Of a stretch of DNA of 64,000 bases, positions 1 to 13,347 are shown one piece after another. Source of the DNA: Ophthalmolycus amberensis (Eukaryota; Chordata; Actinopteri; Perciformes; Zoarcidae); NCBI GenBank assembly GCA_024529925.1, contig JAFEUB010000968.1, positions 434,001 to 498,000 on the forward strand, written 5' to 3'. Positions within the stretch are counted from its first letter, which is position 1; every line of letters begins with the position of its first letter. Under the pieces are notes generated by a model. It saw only the letters and a list, made by a program, of their open reading frames with translations, was not told the origin of the DNA and made no database searches. Position numbers and translations under genes: made by a program.

Positions 1-982
1 GGAACAGTAGCTCTTAGATTGAAATGCTTATAACTCATTGCAACACAAACTGTGAAGAGTGCTGGCTTGAAGTAGAAATTACTTTGTATTAACAGATCAC
101 AAGCAAAATAGGTTGGGGACCACTTGTGTCAATACCAAGTATAGTATAATAATAACTGTACTTTAAGCTTGGGTAAATCAGTGTCATTTTGATTTAAAAA
201 AAATGCGCACCTGAGTTGGGGATGTATCTTGGAATTCCTGCTTTCCAGGTCCTTTGCTTTGCCAGTAACCACAACTGTGGAATCATTTTCTGAAAAGGAA
301 ATCATAAAAATGTTTCATGAGAAAGAGCATTTCCATGTAGCCTCTCGTTGTGACCGTGCAATCTCAAATATCATGTCAACGCTGTGTGACCTTTTCAGGG
401 AAGCTACGTTTGGCTGTCTGTGGTGATGCCGCTGCCTTTATGAAAGCAATGATGCAAAGACACAAGGTTCATTGCACTCTTTTTCTCTTCAACACGAAAC
501 GAAAGCCCTGCACGTCATAACCACACACACATAGAGCAAAGGGCCGTGTATTGCTACTGCACAAGTCATGTGACGTATTCATGCCTTAACTTAACTACGG
601 CTGAAATCAACAGGCTCCAACCCCAAAATAATCCTTCAATCTAGAACTTTGCTGCAAACGCCATGCCATCATTTGCGTGTGTGATGATGATAGTGGTGAC
701 TCTGGCAGATAAATCCGTTATCAGGGACATGTAATGTTGCAATGTATCACGTCAGAGGCAGATTAGGATCATATAAATGAATCACCAAGTTCATTTATTG
801 ATGCTCTGCACGCATTCCAAGAGCAGGGTTCACTCAAATCACACGTCACATAAAGTTGTTTCATAACCACGCCATGCCTGCACTGCGTGGTGTCATTTAA
901 CAACTGCTTGTTTTGTTTTCATTTTATTTTTTTAGATATGAAGCTGAGAATGTTTCTTTGTGTGACTCGGGGGGTTTCTCAC
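1..982. other. No gene seen at left edge
   Basis: No conserved coding stretch, RNA gene or clear repeat is visible. It is probably intron of the minus-strand gene starting at 3969, because the exon ending at 983 is followed by a proper GT donor (gtgaga) and has no stop codon. The 65-codon open frame at 229-426 on the plus strand has no recognisable protein character. Confidence 0.5.
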
Positions 983-3969
983 CGCGCTGTCCTCTTTGAG
1001 CAGAGACCAGGTGATGAACTCCAGCAGAGGCAGCAGGTTAAACAGACGTTTCTTCTTCAGGCCGAGCTGACGCAACACTTTACCCAGCTCGTCGCGCTCA
1101 ACGCCGCAGCTCTGGAAACACCAAAAAAAAAGGATTCCTTCAAAAAACAAACACGTGACAATAACTCTGACAAAGTGCTTGCCGGCTTGAGAGTAAAACT
1201 AAATAATTGTCCTTTGTTTTTCTGCTGTTGTTCATTTCTGTTGATGGCAACTAATACAAAAAAGTTTTTGGGACTTTCGGTTTTACCTCAGTCGCCTTTT
1301 GTAGCTCCTTTGCCCACTCCATGATCCTCATTTGTGCATTCTCATTGGCATCCTCTTCTTTATTTTCACTCTCTTCACTCGCTGATGCCCAGGGCTTCTC
1401 CTTCAGGAGCTGAGGACACAAATGCAGGGAAGTTAAGATTGATATTTCTGCTCGTTTGTTATATCAGAATATGTTTCCTTTCACGACCACGGCTGTTACA
1501 AAGGTTGCACCTTCAACCAGTCATTGAATAGTCACTGTATGGTCTTTTTTTTTTGAGCACCACAATACTCAATCACACATCGGCTCACGTGTGTGTGTAC
1601 TGACCTCGTCGACATGGTGGAGCTCGTCGACCCACTCCAGGATCAGCTTCCTGCTCTCCTCAAGACTGCGCTCGGCGCGGCTGTCTGAACTCTGAGAGTC
1701 TTTCTTACTGGTGCCCTCCTCTGGATCACCACTGCCCTGCTTAAACACAACACAACACACTGTCAGACGATGTCATACCCTCTTAAAAACACAATGGTGG
1801 CGTCACTACGACAATAAGATGACACTTGTCGACAGTAATGTGAGTTTCAAGGCTCAGGAAAATTGGGCACCGACTGTTTTTGTTTACACTAATAGAAAGT
1901 CATATGAGCCCCTTGTAAAGATATGGTGCATTACGTGTCTTCCCACCCTGCATGTCTAAGCGCTGCAGGACAGAGGGTCATGTAACCAGGCTATAAAAGA
2001 GTCACGCTTTCAGCACACACCCATTCTAATTACCAAGTCGTCACTCTGCATGACCAAGCAAAGCAATGGTTTCCCATGATAAATACGGGTTCACCTGACC
2101 TCACGAGGCGTCGTAACTGTGGGCATTAAAAACGAAACGTTGCACATTTGTGAGCTTTTTATCTCCAGCTGTGAACTTTTAGCAGATTTAAAATGATCAG
2201 CCAAGAGCCTGTGATGCCCTTCTTCCTCATTTCTCTGACAGAATCAAAAAGGCTCTCATCCTGTTTGTTGACATTTGACCTGAGCTGGCAAACAACAAGC
2301 GTCTACATTAATAAGAAACTGAAGAATGATAAAAGGGGGAAACAAACATGAGCACTTCCTTGACTTGTTTCTTAAGTCTACAATTGGCGTGCAAGATATT
2401 CACACAAACCTTTCTGTATTTGGTCTTTGCCTTCTAAATTCACACGTGATACTGCTGTTAATGAGTGATATTGTACAGAATTGCAATTTCCCTTTCACCT
2501 AATAAGTCAATAAGAAACCTACAGGTAGCTCAGACTGCTGTGGCCACATGAACTGAAACAAGAACATGGTTCGCATTTCCCCACAGCTTCAGGTATCTTT
2601 TTATGATTGATTTTAAAGTTCTTTATCAAGCTTTAAAACGTGCTTCTCTATATATCCAGAGATTTTCTTTCATTTCCTGTTCCAGCCAGATCACCAAGGT
2701 CCTCCACTTCTTGTCTTTAATATGCTCCTTATTCATCCACATAAAGGTACCGGTAAGATGCCTTCTGTTTTTATGCCTCTGATACTAGAACGACAGGCTC
2801 TCTTTGTATTTTCAAAAGGAAATTAGAGAACTTTTAAATTTGGAGTATCGTTAAATCCTTATTTTTTTAAGCTTTTATCATTGTTTTTTTGCATTATTCT
2901 TTTATTCCAGGTGTTTGCTTTATTTTATTCTATTTACTTTAATGCTTTTTAACATGATATTGTTGTAATCTTTAGTCTTTCTTGGGGCTGCATGTTTGTA
3001 TGAAAGATGCTTGATAAATAAATAAATATACGTTTTTCCCTTCCTTCTCTCATGTCCTACCTTGCACACTTGATCCACCTGCTCCTTCCAGTGATGGATG
3101 AACTGCACACACTCCTGCAGGTTGCGTAGATCCTTCAGGCCGTTCTGACGAGGATGTTGCTGCAGGAAACGTAACAGGTCACATTTACATGTTTATTCCT
3201 ACTACAGGCTTTCTTTTGTTATGATCGTCAAAAACCCAAAATGGGAAATTCATACATGTTTTTAAAAAAAATGGTGAAACACAACAGAATCACTGAAATA
3301 ATATAAATAGAGGAATAATCAGTTTAATCAAAATCCAGGATGTTTTGATGTACCGTGTGTTTGGTGAGGTTGCTGGCGCCTCTGCTGGGGGCCGAGCTGT
3401 GAATCTGGACGTCCTCCTCGGGCAGCGTCCAGCGTACGGCCCCGATGGAGCTGCTCTGGGTGCTGCTGCTGTCACCCAGCTTCAGCGTGTCCACTCCTGC
3501 AGGGGGACACATTCAGGAGAAAACAACATCTTTTGAGTTCCAGTTAATGTCAGTTCACACGGCTGATTTCCAACACAGACATCCGGAAAAACATTAGGGA
3601 AAAAGGAAGGTTTACTTTTCCAACAAAGGAAGTAAATCAACATGTCAGCGTATTGATATTCTAATCATAATAATAGAAAATATAATTAATAGTGATTCAG
3701 AGTGGCTTGAAGAGTGTCGGCAATCAATTATTTACAGACACAATCAAAGACTTTAAACCCTGAATGATTTACTGTAAACATTTATGAGCATCAGATTGGA
3801 TGTAAGCTCCATGACGTCACATTATTTGCCCAGGGTTCAGGCAGAGGTTGTGAGTTAACGAGCATGAATGTAGAAGAGAAGTGGCATCGGCAGTGATTGA
3901 ATGAAGATTTTTTTTAAACCTACTTTTAGCAGTTTTCAGGATACTCTTCATCTCCATCTCCATCTTCAT
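983..3969 (-). CDS. Uncharacterised coiled-coil-like protein, N-terminal part
   Basis: I do not recognise this gene. Six coding exons join in frame: 3924-3969, 3354-3496, 3061-3159, 1605-1739, 1287-1409 and 983-1111. The first intron is phase 1 and all later ones phase 0; each has GT-AG ends. The start is the first ATG after the acceptor near 3979 and opens with MKMEMEMKS. The predicted 224 residues are charged and mostly helical. Residues about 17-63 are Ser-rich. Two similar helical blocks follow (LILEWVDELHHVDE and MRIMEWAKELQKATE), and then a Lys-rich helical segment ending FITWSLLKEDSA. The paired (I)LEW/MEW-x-x-EL blocks look like an internal repeat. No signal peptide, membrane span or catalytic motif is visible. 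The frame stays open at 983, so the rest lies beyond the left edge. I infer an intracellular scaffold-like protein; the exon structure is surer than any function. Confidence 0.72.
2560..3030 (+). mobile_element. Degenerate LINE-like 3' end
   Basis: An AT-rich stretch resembling the decayed tail of a fish non-LTR retrotransposon: it includes a degenerate C-terminal coding-like segment and ends in a short AAATA tandem (gataaataaataaatata), a tail style typical of L2/CR1-like fish elements. It lies in an intron of the minus-strand gene. The call rests on general resemblance, with no intact ORF or target-site duplication seen. Confidence 0.35.
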
Positions 3970-4524
3970 CTCTCACAGCTGTGAAGCAGAGAATAGTGGA
4001 AATGTAATGCGGATGAAAGAAGTAAAAGCAGCAATACAGAAATATAAAAATACAAGTAAATTACAAGTAAAAGTCCGGCATTGAAGCTGTAAGTAATATT
4101 AGCAAAATGTACTTTATGTATTGAGAGTAAAACGGCCCATCTCAGCTGCTTAGATTGACTATTTTATCATTGAATCATTTTTTACTGATGTATAAATGTG
4201 TCGTCGGAACTAATTTAAACTATTTTATTGACTGTTAAATCGATAGCAATAGATCAAATATTTCCAGATTTACGTTCTCTTTGTTAAGAAACTTCTTAAT
4301 AAGTTAAAATATTTCAATGGAAATATAATACAGCTGCAGAATGTTGAGACACTTGCTTTAAAAAGATGTGATACACTTGTAAAGACGGACTGAAAGCTAT
4401 ATATTTGATTTGATATTTTACTGTAAATGATAAACACTTCGAAAAACAATTTAAACATGTTCATCATTTATTATATTAATCATTCATTTAGATAGAATTC
4501 TGTAGGCTGGTGTTTGTTTCATAC

Positions 4525-4700
4525 CTCTTGTCTGAGGGAGCGGTGGTGCAGCTCTGCTGGTGGAGACGACTGGACGGCCGCTGCGCTCCGGTCAGCGGTT
4601 TTGTTCTTCTCTGCGTCTCTCTGATCTTTGGACTTTTTTTATGGCCTCTGATGGAAAGGTCTCTGACACGAAACCTAACGGCTTCCCGGCAACTGCTGGC
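4525..4700 (-). other. Probable 5' UTR exon of the coiled-coil gene
   Basis: On the minus strand a good donor (AGAG|gtatga) ends at 4525, and the next downstream acceptor (tgcttcacag) sits just before the start-codon exon of the gene at 983-3969. The segment has no convincing protein of its own. The upstream limit of the exon is not visible; 4700 is a guess. Confidence 0.35.
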
Positions 4701-5181
4701 ACTATTCCCAGAAGGGCACGTAGGCCTGATATACTTTATAACTCTAAAATAAAAAAGATTACAAGTAAAAATACTCACAATGCATAAAAACAGCCCTGTG
4801 AGTGAATTAGATATATCATACAGGATTATTATTACTGATGCATTAATGTGTCAGCAGCATTTCACTGTTGTAGGTTGAGCGAATTGAACCACTCCATATA
4901 CTGTTGGGTAGTTTCATAAAACAATGCATCATAAACGGATAACGTAGCACAACCTAAGTACGTCAAACGTTACATAAGTACCGCACTGATTACAGTGGAT
5001 CATGACTGTGACGTCAAACAGGGTTGATGTGTGCAAGTAACAGGGAGGGTGTAGTTTAAACAACGTTATGCAAAGATCGTTGTCATGGGTGTTGATGTGG
5101 CTGAACGTCTCATAAAGCCAATTTCTTGGAGGGAAAAGATTTTAAAAAATCAAACCACGCCCTTTAGCAAGCAGTTTCAGA

Positions 5182-5187
5182 TTTATT
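5182..5187 (-). terminator. capg: capg polyadenylation signal
   Basis: AATAAA on the minus strand, about 330 bases past the expected capg stop codon at 5513. It is the only canonical signal in the expected place, giving a short 3' UTR. Confidence 0.5.
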
Positions 5188-5512
5188 GTCAAATGCGGGC
5201 AAATCTGTGACACTAGAACAAATGTAAAAAAAAAAGAACAAAAAATCCAAACTCATTTAAATTATAATCCTTAAAATCTCAACAGAAGAAACTTGTTTGC
5301 ATTTATAAAAGTGGCGTCACATCTCTTACTCTACCAGTTTCAAAACAAGCCAAAGACTGCTCTGTCAGCACGGTCCCTTACAAATATGTACATACAAGTA
5401 AATGCATATAAAAAAAAATGTTTTCTACGTCAGATCGTCAGATGCTGTCTGATTTCAGATGTACAGCTTCTCCTCGCTTGCAGGATTTTGTCAAATCTTC
5501 CCGTGAAATGTT

Positions 5513-8500
5513 TTAGTTCCAGTTCAGGAAGAACTGCTTGAAGATGATGGTCTCCTTCCCCTGTAGGAAGTATCTCCACCTGCAGCACAACACACAGACA
5601 CGTTTACAGCTGGAGGCGATAAACTAGACCCGCGAATAATCCTTTAAAATCATTACAAGCCGCCTGTCAAGGCTGCAGGGGCCAGAGCTGGTGATGCGCA
5701 ACTAGTGGGAGAGCAGCTAGAATTAACATTTACAGTAAGTGAGAGTTTTTAATTTTTAGCGAGAGTTTAGAATCAGTACCTGTGTTTTCATCCTGGGGTA
5801 CTTCATTTGTTCGATGAAGTTATCCGCCATCTGTAGGGCCACCTGCTTCTCCTCATTGTTTGCTCCAGTACCTGACAGTCAAACAATGTCTAACATTAGC
5901 TCTGGCAGTTTCATATATATATATATATATATATATACAGCATATTGTTAGTGGATCCTCATCAGCCGCTAGTAGCATAACAGCTACTCCTTCTTGAGAA
6001 AATAACTACAGCAGTTTCAAGTATATATGTCATTTTCAATCAGATATTAGCCGAGCTTAGCAGCTACATTTAAAGTGATGTTTTGACACTGTGCAGATGT
6101 GGACAGATGAGACTACAAATAATGCCGGTGTTATTTAAGAAATGCTCATCACTTCACTTTCCCAAGTTGCGGCCTTGAGACTCTCCTCCCTGTGAAAACT
6201 GTCAGCCATTATTTTTCACAATGCTCATTAAAATTTGATCCGATTAGATACCGAATATATCACTGGCATGTATAACAACTATCACTTTCCTCGGGATGCA
6301 TTTCAGGCGCCGCGAGTTTGCTGCTCCGGGGTCAAGTGGTACTTCCTCACCTTTCCAGACGAAGATCTTTCCGTTGGCGCCGTTGTCCAGAATGAAGCAG
6401 TCGTCACGAACCAGCAGATCCTTGGCAAACGGGCTCTTCTTCGACACTTTGGTCATGGTCATGGAACCTGTCGCATCAGACACCTGCGGAGTAAATGTAC
6501 ACATTCTTATACTTGAATTATGTCAACGGTGGTTTGATGCTATAGGTTTTAAAAGCTTTGCAGATGACGTTACCTTGTAGAGGGAGGCAGAGTTGGAAGC
6601 GTCTGCTTGCTTGTCCTCCTCTGGTGTGCTCTCTGCCAGCTGAGGCATCTGACCCAGGACCTGCTCAGCAACAACAACAACAAGATCCACAGCTTGTCTT
6701 TCAGGATTTCCTTCAGTTGATTTTCAATCATTTTTGGTGATTGACCTGGATATGTGCTTGTTTCCTTTTTGAGATAATGAAGATTGATGTTTACACAGTT
6801 AATTGTTCATACATGTTGAATTAATTTCGTCAGTGACTTTAAAAGGGTTACAATAACCTGCTGAATATATTGTTGTCCTCACATTTAACTCGCTTTAAGT
6901 CTTTCTGGCTTCTGATTGGTCAGTTCAGTCACATGAAGATGAGGGAAGTGTGAAGAACAGTAAAGTAATACTGCTTAAGAACTTTTTCCGTCTCCTTCCA
7001 GATGTTTCGTCTCAACAAGAGTGATTCAACCGTTGCATATTGAACCCTCACCTCACACTAATTATGAAGCTGCAGGCAGCAGATGGTCGGCTTAGAAGAA
7101 ACAAAGGGCAACAGCTGTTCTGCCCCTGTTCAAACCAGGCCTTAAGCTCACTAATTAACACATGCATAGCATGAAGACATGAGGGTGGGTACGTTTTTTG
7201 TTATCTAAATCCGAGACAGAAAGCAAATTGGTGCATTTCAGAAAATGTCAAACGGTTCCTTTAAAAGGATCTATGTCCTTTATAATTAAAACGATTTTCA
7301 TTTACACAATTAAAGTGTATTTATGGAAGTTGAGTATAGGCACCATCCTGGGTTTGATTCCAGACTTGGGACCTTTGATGCATGTAATTCCCCTCTCTCT
7401 CTCTGTCCCCAAATCCAGTCTGCTTTTCTACACTGTCAAATATAAGCAATACAAACAAGACACAAACAGAAGCCTTTACCTTAAGCATCTCCTCGGGCTC
7501 GTCCCCCTCGTTGATATCCACAATGCGGGCTTTGCCGTGTCTGTCCGTGTCACGGATCAGCGAGGCGATCTCGCGCACCATCTGCTTCTCGAACATGTTG
7601 GCCTGCGACCCGATCCACGACACGATGGTCTGGGAGGGCCAACGAGACAGCATGAGATCACAACAACTGTGAAAACTGTCACATATCATATCATATATTC
7701 GTGTTCGCCTCGTGCAATTTGCAGATTCACAACCAACTTTATTTTAGATCACAACAGTAGATACGGAGTGCTTATAGGCCAACTTGTGAAAGCTGACATA
7801 TGTTTTTTCGTTTCACCTCTCCGAGGTCCAGGATGAAGCAGTCTCCTTTGTTGAAGCTGCTCCAGGACAGCTCCACCTCCTTGGCACGGATGTTGCGTTT
7901 CCCTTTGATCTGGTACAACCTCTGCACCGTCCCGGAGCACTGAGTCCTCCTGAAGCCCGACTCCACCCCGCCCACCTGTGACAGACATGCATGGGGTATT
8001 CATGTCAAGGCATTGAGGCTTTTAGGTTTATTTTGTTATGCTTCATATCATTTGTCCATGCTGGGAAATGAAAGCTGTAACATGGTGTGTTTTTAGCAAG
8101 CTGAACTTGGTGCCCTGCGAATCGAGTTGGGTGAATGAACTTTGGAACAATGGTCCATAATATCCGGGGCGCTGTAAAGTCATAAAAGGGATTAAGCAAC
8201 AATAATTCATTCATATTCCCTGGGTTGAAGGTGCTCTTTCTAGGACATTCTTATTTTCATATTTTAACTATATAGTTTATACCGGATTGCATCTTTCTTT
8301 CATTTAAACGTTCGTGGAAGGTTTTTTTTTGACGGTGGAGATATTTGTTCTGTGAATTTCTCTCATATTTCGATGGCGTTTAAAGCGTCTGCACATGCAG
8401 AATCAGGTCTGTTTCTTCCTCACCTTGTAGCTGACGCCTCTGGGGAAGAGGGCCATGAACTCGGCGGACTCGTAGCCCTGGACGTGCCTGTGCTGAATGG

Positions 8501-9523
8501 GGTCACCGCTCAGAAAGTTGTCCAGCTGGGTGGCCAGCATGGCGCACGCTACCTGCTCATCCCTGGACGACTTCTCACCTACGACAGAGAAGAGGTTAAG
8601 AGAGGAAAGAACTGATTATTGAGTTCACAAAACTGATTTTCTGAACATCTTTTTCTTCATGCACAACACATGTAGGCGACCTTACTTTCTGTTCACAGTT
8701 TCTGATTTATGAACCTTTTGGTTTATTAGAAGGAAGTGATCTTTGAATGACCTGAGAACAAAGGAAAAACCATGAGGCCAGAAAGGTTAACATGCCACAG
8801 TATGAGGAACAAAGAGCCGCTGACAGAGGTGGTGGGTCATGGAGACGAAAAGCAAACAGTGTGTCGGCCAGCGGACTGCACAAAGACAACAAAGTCAGCT
8901 GTAAACAAGTGGAGGAGGGAGGGAGGCTTCATATAGATGCTTGAGCACAGAGAGCCGTCTCCAAGCTACAACAATCAGCTTAGTGTTACCTAAGCACCGG
9001 ATACATGCTGGAAACAACAGCCACATTTGAGTAATGTAGCGGTGCTGCATTTTTAATGTGCCCCCTCGCTCCAAAACCATCCCAATTTCCCTCGGGACTT
9101 CTTTCTCTCTCCCTCCTCTCATCGTCCCTCCTTCCCTCTCCATCCAGCCTCTCTCCTCATGTGTCATCGCCATTAGTGGGATGAAGTGTGCACATCTGTC
9201 TTTTGTTGTTTTTCTGCACTGATCACCAAGTCAAATTTCAATCCGTCTTTTAATTTGATGAAAAAAAAAAATGATTCTGATTGTGTTGTTTTCTTCATGA
9301 CAGATGTTCTTAACCCAGATGTTTCTCTCTCACCTATCCACATGTGGAGGTCGGCTCCCAATTGACCACGGTTATCCAGCACCAGGTAGGAGTCCCCGTC
9401 ATAAAAGGCTCCGACCTCGGAGGGATCCAGCGGCACCGCCTTCATCTTCTCCACCCGCCACACTCGGAGGCCCGGCTCGCTGACCTCCGGACCAAACTGA
9501 CCTGGTGCTGCCTTGGGGAGCAT
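5513..9523 (-). CDS. capg: Actin-capping protein CapG (macrophage-capping type)
   Basis: CapG caps barbed ends of actin filaments in a calcium-dependent way without severing them, in cytoplasm and nucleus. Coding exons: 9334-9523, 8424-8578, 7817-7975, 7480-7629, 6574-6660, 6351-6483, 5780-5871 and 5513-5579, about 343 residues against 348 in human, so three gelsolin repeats and not six. Visible family signatures: GLRVWRVEKMKAVPL and FYDGDSYLVL in repeat 1; GDCFILDLGE in repeat 2; KVSDATGSMTMTKV and DDCFILDNG in repeat 3. The start ATG lies one base inside its exon, after an acceptor (ttgcag). The last exon has one extra base in GGGG at 5558-5561: conserved VEILPTG is read in one frame and KETIIFKQFFLNWN-stop in the next. 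Read literally, the frame ends at 5430-5432. The intron patterns and all other exons are intact, so I call it a functional gene with a probable sequence error or an alternative acceptor. Confidence 0.93.
5914..5937. repeat. TA microsatellite
   Basis: An uninterrupted run of TA dinucleotides in a capg intron. Confidence 0.85.
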
Positions 9524-9524
9524 A

Positions 9525-12500
9525 CTGCAAGGAGAGAAGAAGAAGAAGAAGAAGAAAAGGACGGTAAGACAAAAGGAAAGGGGACACACTGTGCTGGAGA
9601 GAGGGCAGAAAATATGAGGGAATTGTCTCCACCGACTGACAAATGTGATTTTTTTGACAATGAATAACAGTCAGGTCGAACTCTGAGTCATACTTAGTTG
9701 AAGCAAATCCCCTCCTACAGAAGGGGAAGAGGTTGGCTGAAACAGGATGTGTAAATCCATCGAGTTGTGGCATGTTTCCATGTGGGAGTGGATGCTCGGT
9801 TTTGGTCAGAGTAAAGAGAAGTACAAGCAGAAGTCAAGTCCTCGAGACAAATTCAGAAAGTGCCAAAGTTGTCACCATCACAAGACGGGTGTCCATTTCT
9901 TGACATTCTGACTTAAGTGTTACAGAACTCTACTGCTCTCCACACCGACAGACATATGAAGTAAAACGTGTTAAACTGCACCAGAGCTCAACACAGACGC
10001 CTCCAAACCCCACAATCCCTTTAGGGAGGACAGAGCGGAGGGAGCGGTTGATGTGCAAATAACACGTCGACTCGACACTAAATGAGGAGTTGTGCTGCTG
10101 CTTAACAACCACATCAGGCCACATTACATCACTTCTATGCAACACAAGACCAAGCAGGCCACGCTAACACAACTAAGCCAGGCGTGGCTGTGTGCAAGCA
10201 AGATCAGGTCACAGGTGGGACTGAGCCAGGTATGGATTTGGATGAGTCACTCTAATGTACACCTCTCTCTGTCTTGTCGTTTTTTCCCACCATGACACAG
10301 GTTGTTTATACGCCACACCCGAACACACCTCTATCTCTTCCTCTGTGCTTGTCGCCTTGTATTCTGCATTACTGCTACCTTTCTGTTAGCGTTTAGCTTT
10401 CAACCATATCTCGTGGTCTTCCTCGGCAGATGGAGACAGCTCAGTTCATCATGTGATGTAACATGACAAACTGGAGTTTGCTCAGTTGTTCGGTAATTTA
10501 GGCAAAGTGATAACTAAGCTATATATTAAGAGGACAAATCTGAGTTGTTGTTGTTGTTTATGTGGTGTTTTAAGGTCAAGAATGAACTTTTTCCTAATTT
10601 TCAGTTTGATCGACTAAGCGAGAAATCGACTGCAGCACTTCTTGACTGACACGTATTTAATAGTAAGTTATCTGATGCACTATAAGAGTGTTCTATATCT
10701 GCAGTTTGGTGCTCGCACGGATAATCAAAGGATTAAGAAGATTTCCTGGATGATAACACACAAGCGTTTGAAACCACATCAAACTCAAGTTACAGCGACA
10801 TCAGCTGAAGCTTCTGCTGCAGTTTGATAAGGATTAAGCCCTGCAGCTTCATGGGCGTTGTTCAAATATACCAATTGAATACGGGCGTGACATTTGATGA
10901 ACCTTCTTGTTCCACCCATCATTATGTCGGTCAGTAGTTTATGTTTTAATTTTGCTGTTAGACCGACGCCAGCAACCATAACTGATACAGGAGGACTGGT
11001 AAACAAACAATTATCATGATTAAGGTGATTAGAGTCAACTAAGGACACCGATTAAAAACATGCAAAACACAGCCACAACCTCTCCTTTAGAATCTCTTTA
11101 GAAGTTACTCATAAGGCAGCAGAAACAGTTCACGCCCATCGGCAGCATTGTGGTCAGTCAAGCAGGATGTCGCAACAGCAACGCCCCTTTCCGTTTTGGG
11201 GGTTTTCAGTTTGGAAGGTAGTTTTTACGACTCAGTCACTCTCATCTCCTGTTGTCTGATACCAGCTAATACGTTTACAACTCATTTTAGTAAACTGTGA
11301 TCAATAAACAGGTGCGGTCTACTGACCAAAACAAACCAGACGGAGAGAGTAAAAGTGCAGCAGAGTGAAGATATGAACACATGGATTGGTAGAGGAGGTA
11401 AGGGAGCGAGGAAAGGGCCCGAGGAAGCACATGCAGGGCCTAGAGTTAAGGTTACAATGCTTGGACAGCCGCTCCAAGAGCACGTAGGGAGGCAGAGGAA
11501 AAGGCCCGATACACTTAACTGTAAGATCTCCTGAGGTACCTCCAGCATGATGTCTGACTCCGGCTCCATTCTGCGTGTCCACTGGTGTGTGTGTGTGTGT
11601 GTGTGTGTGTGACCCGGTGTGTGTGGGGTTGTGAGGGATCGAGAGGTCTGGCGAGGAGGAGTGTTAGCGCTCACCTGGCCTGGTTAGCTTATATGTGAGA
11701 GGTAACTGGAGCCGGTGTGATGAAAGCCTACCTGCCGCCTGAGGATAGGACGCTGTGTGTGGGGGGGGGGGGAGCAGAGTCGGGTTCCTGGTTCCTGGCT
11801 AAAGCTAAACACCATGTGGATAATTAGTGGGAGAGCAAACTGCTGGCTCCTCCATCTTTCCACTCTTCGCTTCTCCTCTGACTCCAGCTCTTCCTCCGTC
11901 CTACTTTACCCTCATTATACGCAAAGACCAACACAAACTCTCACTATTACTTTCCCAAGGAGGCGTGTAGCTACAACTTTAGGCCCTCAACATGCTCGGG
12001 AAGTCACTCTGAACACCCATTCACCATCATTCGTTTACAAACTCTGAAAGCAAATGCAAGTCACTCGGCCTTTCACAGTAGTCACAACATGTGGAAAATC
12101 GTCTTAATTGACCCTTTAAATTATTGTTATTGTTATTTTGTAATTTAAGGGCACACCCTGTATTTTGGGGCTCTTGGTAGTGAGCACTAGTCCTAAAATG
12201 ATCAGTAAACATAACCTCTGAAATGTGAGATCTTTCCTGTGTTATTGCTCTGTGCGGCGTTGAGCTAGTTATTTATTTTATGAGCTGGAGGCCTTAAAGA
12301 TTGGATCTTTAGACTCTAGACTCTTTATAGAGTCAATCTCTTTAATCCGATCTTGTCGTTTACATCAAGGGAATAAGAAAATAAATTAAGAAAGGAATAA
12401 ATTAAGAAAGGAATAAATTGCAACGCGAGTCTTGATTATGTCACCAAAAGAGAAGACAAGGCCGACAATAAGATATTCTAAAAACAGATAGAAGCTTTTG

Positions 12501-12740
12501 CCCTTTTGACCTGGGCTATACTGGAGTGGTCAGTGGGGTCTGGTTAAATGGAGACATGGAGATCAGGGGGGTTTAGATGGAAACAAGAGGTCACTGTTGG
12601 GCTACAGGGGTCACTGACTCAATCAGTCATTCATGCGTTGATAACCAGACAGAAATATGAGAGCAGACAATATGTCAGCGGACAGAGCGGCAGGCGTGGA
12701 GAGACCTGAGAGCAATCTGTCAATTGATGGGTGAGTGTAG

Positions 12741-12799
<59 letters not shown>

Positions 12800-13184
12800 G
12801 AAGCAATTCTTGCTTTGATACCCAACCCTAATTTTAAGGAAGTTGCTGCAAGTAAGACCAGGATGATAGTGAGACATGGACACACCGGGAAAGGACACTA
12901 GAGGTTGGGTTCCCCCGCTGACAACAGAAGAAGGTGAAGCAGACAAGAAGCAAAGAGTTTGAATGTCAGAGTGAGTCTCGCTGAAGTTAAACTAAAGATT
13001 CATTGTCCCGTTGTGAGATTCCTCAGCTGATTACAAGAGAAGGAATGTGAAGAGCAAACAGGGACAGAAGTGTAAGGGAGGCAAAATATAAAAGAAATTC
13101 CTTCAACGTGAAAGACAAAACGGACAAAGAAAGAACAAATCAGACTGCACAGCAAAAAATATAAGGTTCATGTTGAAAACTTAC
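9525..13184 (-). other. capg: Long first intron of capg, with microsatellites
   Basis: No conserved coding segment is visible on either strand. It contains GT runs near 11582-11612 and at 12746-12796, and an AT-rich part near 12270-12420 with short imperfect inverted repeats. A short open frame with MEPESDIMLE near 11540-11570 has a donor after it, but it would join the start exon out of frame. Confidence 0.45.
12746..12796. repeat. GT microsatellite (51 bp)
   Basis: Uninterrupted GT dinucleotides, the longest dinucleotide run in the window. Confidence 0.9.
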
Positions 13185-13250
13185 CTTGGAGAGTGAGTTG
13201 GCGGTGGGACACAACACGTCTGAGCGGAGAGCGGAGAGAAAAGTATAGTC
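13185..13250 (-). promoter_or_regulatory. capg: Candidate capg first exon and core promoter
   Basis: On the minus strand a near-ideal donor (CTCCAAG|gtaagttttc) ends at 13185 and would splice to the acceptor at 9525 just before the capg start codon. A TATA-like TATACTTTT lies at about 13240, some 25-60 bases upstream. No ATG-led frame runs through it, as expected for a non-coding exon. The transcription start is inferred only. Confidence 0.35.
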
Positions 13251-13306
13251 ATGCAAGGAGAAACACGTCCTAAACCCACAAATTCCTTCTTTCTCTCACG
13301 CTCTAA

Positions 13307-13311
<5 letters not shown>

Positions 13312-13345
<34 letters not shown>
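13312..13345. repeat. CA microsatellite
   Basis: A CA dinucleotide run with one interruption near its right end. Confidence 0.8.

Positions 13346-13347
<2 letters not shown>

Noticed and set aside
7198..7836. 212-codon open frame on the plus strand
   Set aside because: It crosses two capg exons antisense and an intron; no protein similarity or splice logic.
11540..11575. Alternative capg start MEPESDIMLE with a donor after it
   Set aside because: Joined to the exon at 9524 it reads out of the capg frame.
12290..12355. Possible inverted-repeat transposon around GACTCTTTATAGAGTC
   Set aside because: Only short imperfect arms and no target-site duplication or transposase.
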